A stretch of 7,190 nucleotides of DNA from Planctomycetota bacterium (lineage in GTDB: Bacteria > Planctomycetota > UBA1135). The notes under the pieces were generated by a model. The model ran no database searches. It was given only the letters and a program-made list of their open reading frames with translations, and was not told the origin of the DNA. The stretch spans positions 1 through 7,190 of the forward strand of contig JACNJP010000148.1 of the NCBI GenBank assembly GCA_014382465.1, in the 5' to 3' direction. Both the position numbers and the translations under genes were made by a program. Of this stretch, positions 6,604 through 7,190 are shown one piece after another (positions within the stretch are counted from its first letter, which is position 1; the number at the start of each line of letters is the position of its first letter).

Positions 6604-7190
6604 ATGGCCTTCTTCCTGGCCTCGTTGCTGCTGACCGTCCTGCAGGCCGAACCGGCCCAGGAGGCCGGCGGCGAGTCCGGCCCGCCGGCGGTCCAGCTCC
6701 AGTCCTCCGCGGTGCTGAGGATGACGCCGGGCAGCGCCCTGGGCTCCCTGGAGCGGGAGATGATCACCCTCTACCGCGATCTCCGGCCCGCCCTGGTGAA
6801 GGTCGCCCTGTCGATCCCGCTGGGCCTGGACGAGGACGGCGAGCCCGAGATCCACCACCTGATGGTCTCGGGGGTGGTCCTCGACCGCGATGGCGTGTTC
6901 GTCGCGCCCGGCCTGACCCACGGCACCGACGACCCGGTGCGGGTCACCCGCTTCGACGGCGAGGTGTTCCTCGCCCGGCCGGTGGCCCAGGACAAGGAGT
7001 TCGGCCTGACGCTGTTCCGTGCTCCTGAGCTGGGGGTGCCGCCGCCGCCGCTCGGCTGGCCCTCCGCCCTGAGGGTCGGGATGATCACCGTCACCCTCGG
7101 CAACGCCTACGACCTCGACGGCACCCTGGACGGCGGCGTCGTCGCCGGCCCCCACCGGCGGGGGGGCGGCGGCTCCCGCCCGTTCTCTGC
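6604..7190 (+). CDS. HtrA/DegP-like trypsin-fold secreted protein, N-terminal part (possibly catalytically defective)
   Basis: The frame opens at the ATG at 6604, 7 bp after the anti-sigma stop, and continues through the right edge (195 complete codons). The first 15 residues, MAFFLASLLLTVLQA, resemble a short signal peptide, though without a basic N-region or clear AxA cleavage site. After a Pro/Gly-rich spacer, residues about 57-186 follow the HtrA beta-barrel pattern: LYRDLRPALVKVAL (57-70), VSGVVLDRDGVFVAP (88-102), RFDGEVFLARPVAQD (116-130), LTLFRAPELGVPPPPLG (135-151), LRVGMITVTLGNAYDL (156-171) and GTLDGGVVAGPHRR (173-186). Where HtrA has TNNHV this protein has APGLTHG, so Leu104 sits at the catalytic His position with His106 two residues later. 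Where HtrA has DxxxDLAV it has DKEFGLTL, with Gly134 at the catalytic Asp. The serine loop and any PDZ domain lie past the edge. The upstream Shine-Dalgarno is weak, so expression may depend on coupling to the anti-sigma gene. Confidence 0.75.
   Translation, partial: MAFFLASLLLTVLQAEPAQEAGGESGPPAVQLQSSAVLRMTPGSALGSLEREMITLYRDLRPALVKVALSIPLGLDEDGEPEIHHLMVSGVVLDRDGVFVAPGLTHGTDDPVRVTRFDGEVFLARPVAQDKEFGLTLFRAPELGVPPPPLGWPSALRVGMITVTLGNAYDLDGTLDGGVVAGPHRRGGGGSRPFS

Noticed and set aside
5179..7155. Long minus-strand open frame of 658 codons opposite the sigma, anti-sigma and HtrA-like genes
   Set aside because: It spans three well-supported plus-strand genes and their junctions, has Arg/Gly/Pro-rich low-complexity content and no recognisable domain; it is a GC-composition artefact.

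Overview
This is a high-GC, densely packed bacterial chromosomal window. It holds two gene groups that diverge from a 77-bp spacer at 4140-4216. The minus-strand group is purine biosynthesis: a two-PurS-module PurL of 967 aa, then purQ joined to it by a 4-bp ATGA overlap, then the first 137 codons of an unrecognised protein that runs off the left edge. The plus-strand group is accA (acetyl-CoA carboxylase carboxyltransferase alpha), an ECF sigma factor, a membrane-anchored zinc-binding anti-sigma factor, and the 5' part of a secreted HtrA/DegP-like protein that runs off the right edge.

The taxonomy cannot be fixed from the sequence alone. The G/C-rich third positions, ECF/anti-sigma/HtrA cassette, split large-type PurL and minimal spacers would fit a GC-rich, probably Gram-negative-type lineage such as Acidobacteriota, Myxococcota-like groups or a related uncultured phylum. 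This is a low-confidence inference. There are no RNA genes, mobile elements, CRISPR arrays or prophage genes, and the region looks like ordinary core chromosome.

PurL and PurQ together form FGAM synthase (fourth step of de novo purine synthesis): PurQ frees ammonia from glutamine and PurL uses it with ATP to convert FGAR to FGAM. AccA pairs with an AccD encoded elsewhere to make the carboxyltransferase half of acetyl-CoA carboxylase, the entry to fatty-acid synthesis. The sigma factor, the anti-sigma factor with its Cys-rich cytoplasmic zinc motif and single membrane helix, and the HtrA-like protein form a recognisable envelope-stress type cassette. It is tightly coupled to accA, so a link between membrane lipid synthesis and envelope sensing is possible but unproven.

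The most interesting points are these. The HtrA-like protein seems to have lost the His and Asp of the catalytic triad at the expected positions, which suggests a pseudoprotease acting as a sensor or scaffold beside a sigma/anti-sigma pair. PurL carries two tandem PurS-like modules fused to the synthase while the glutaminase stays separate. The sigma cassette is fused translationally or near-translationally to accA. No wholly new system is evident.
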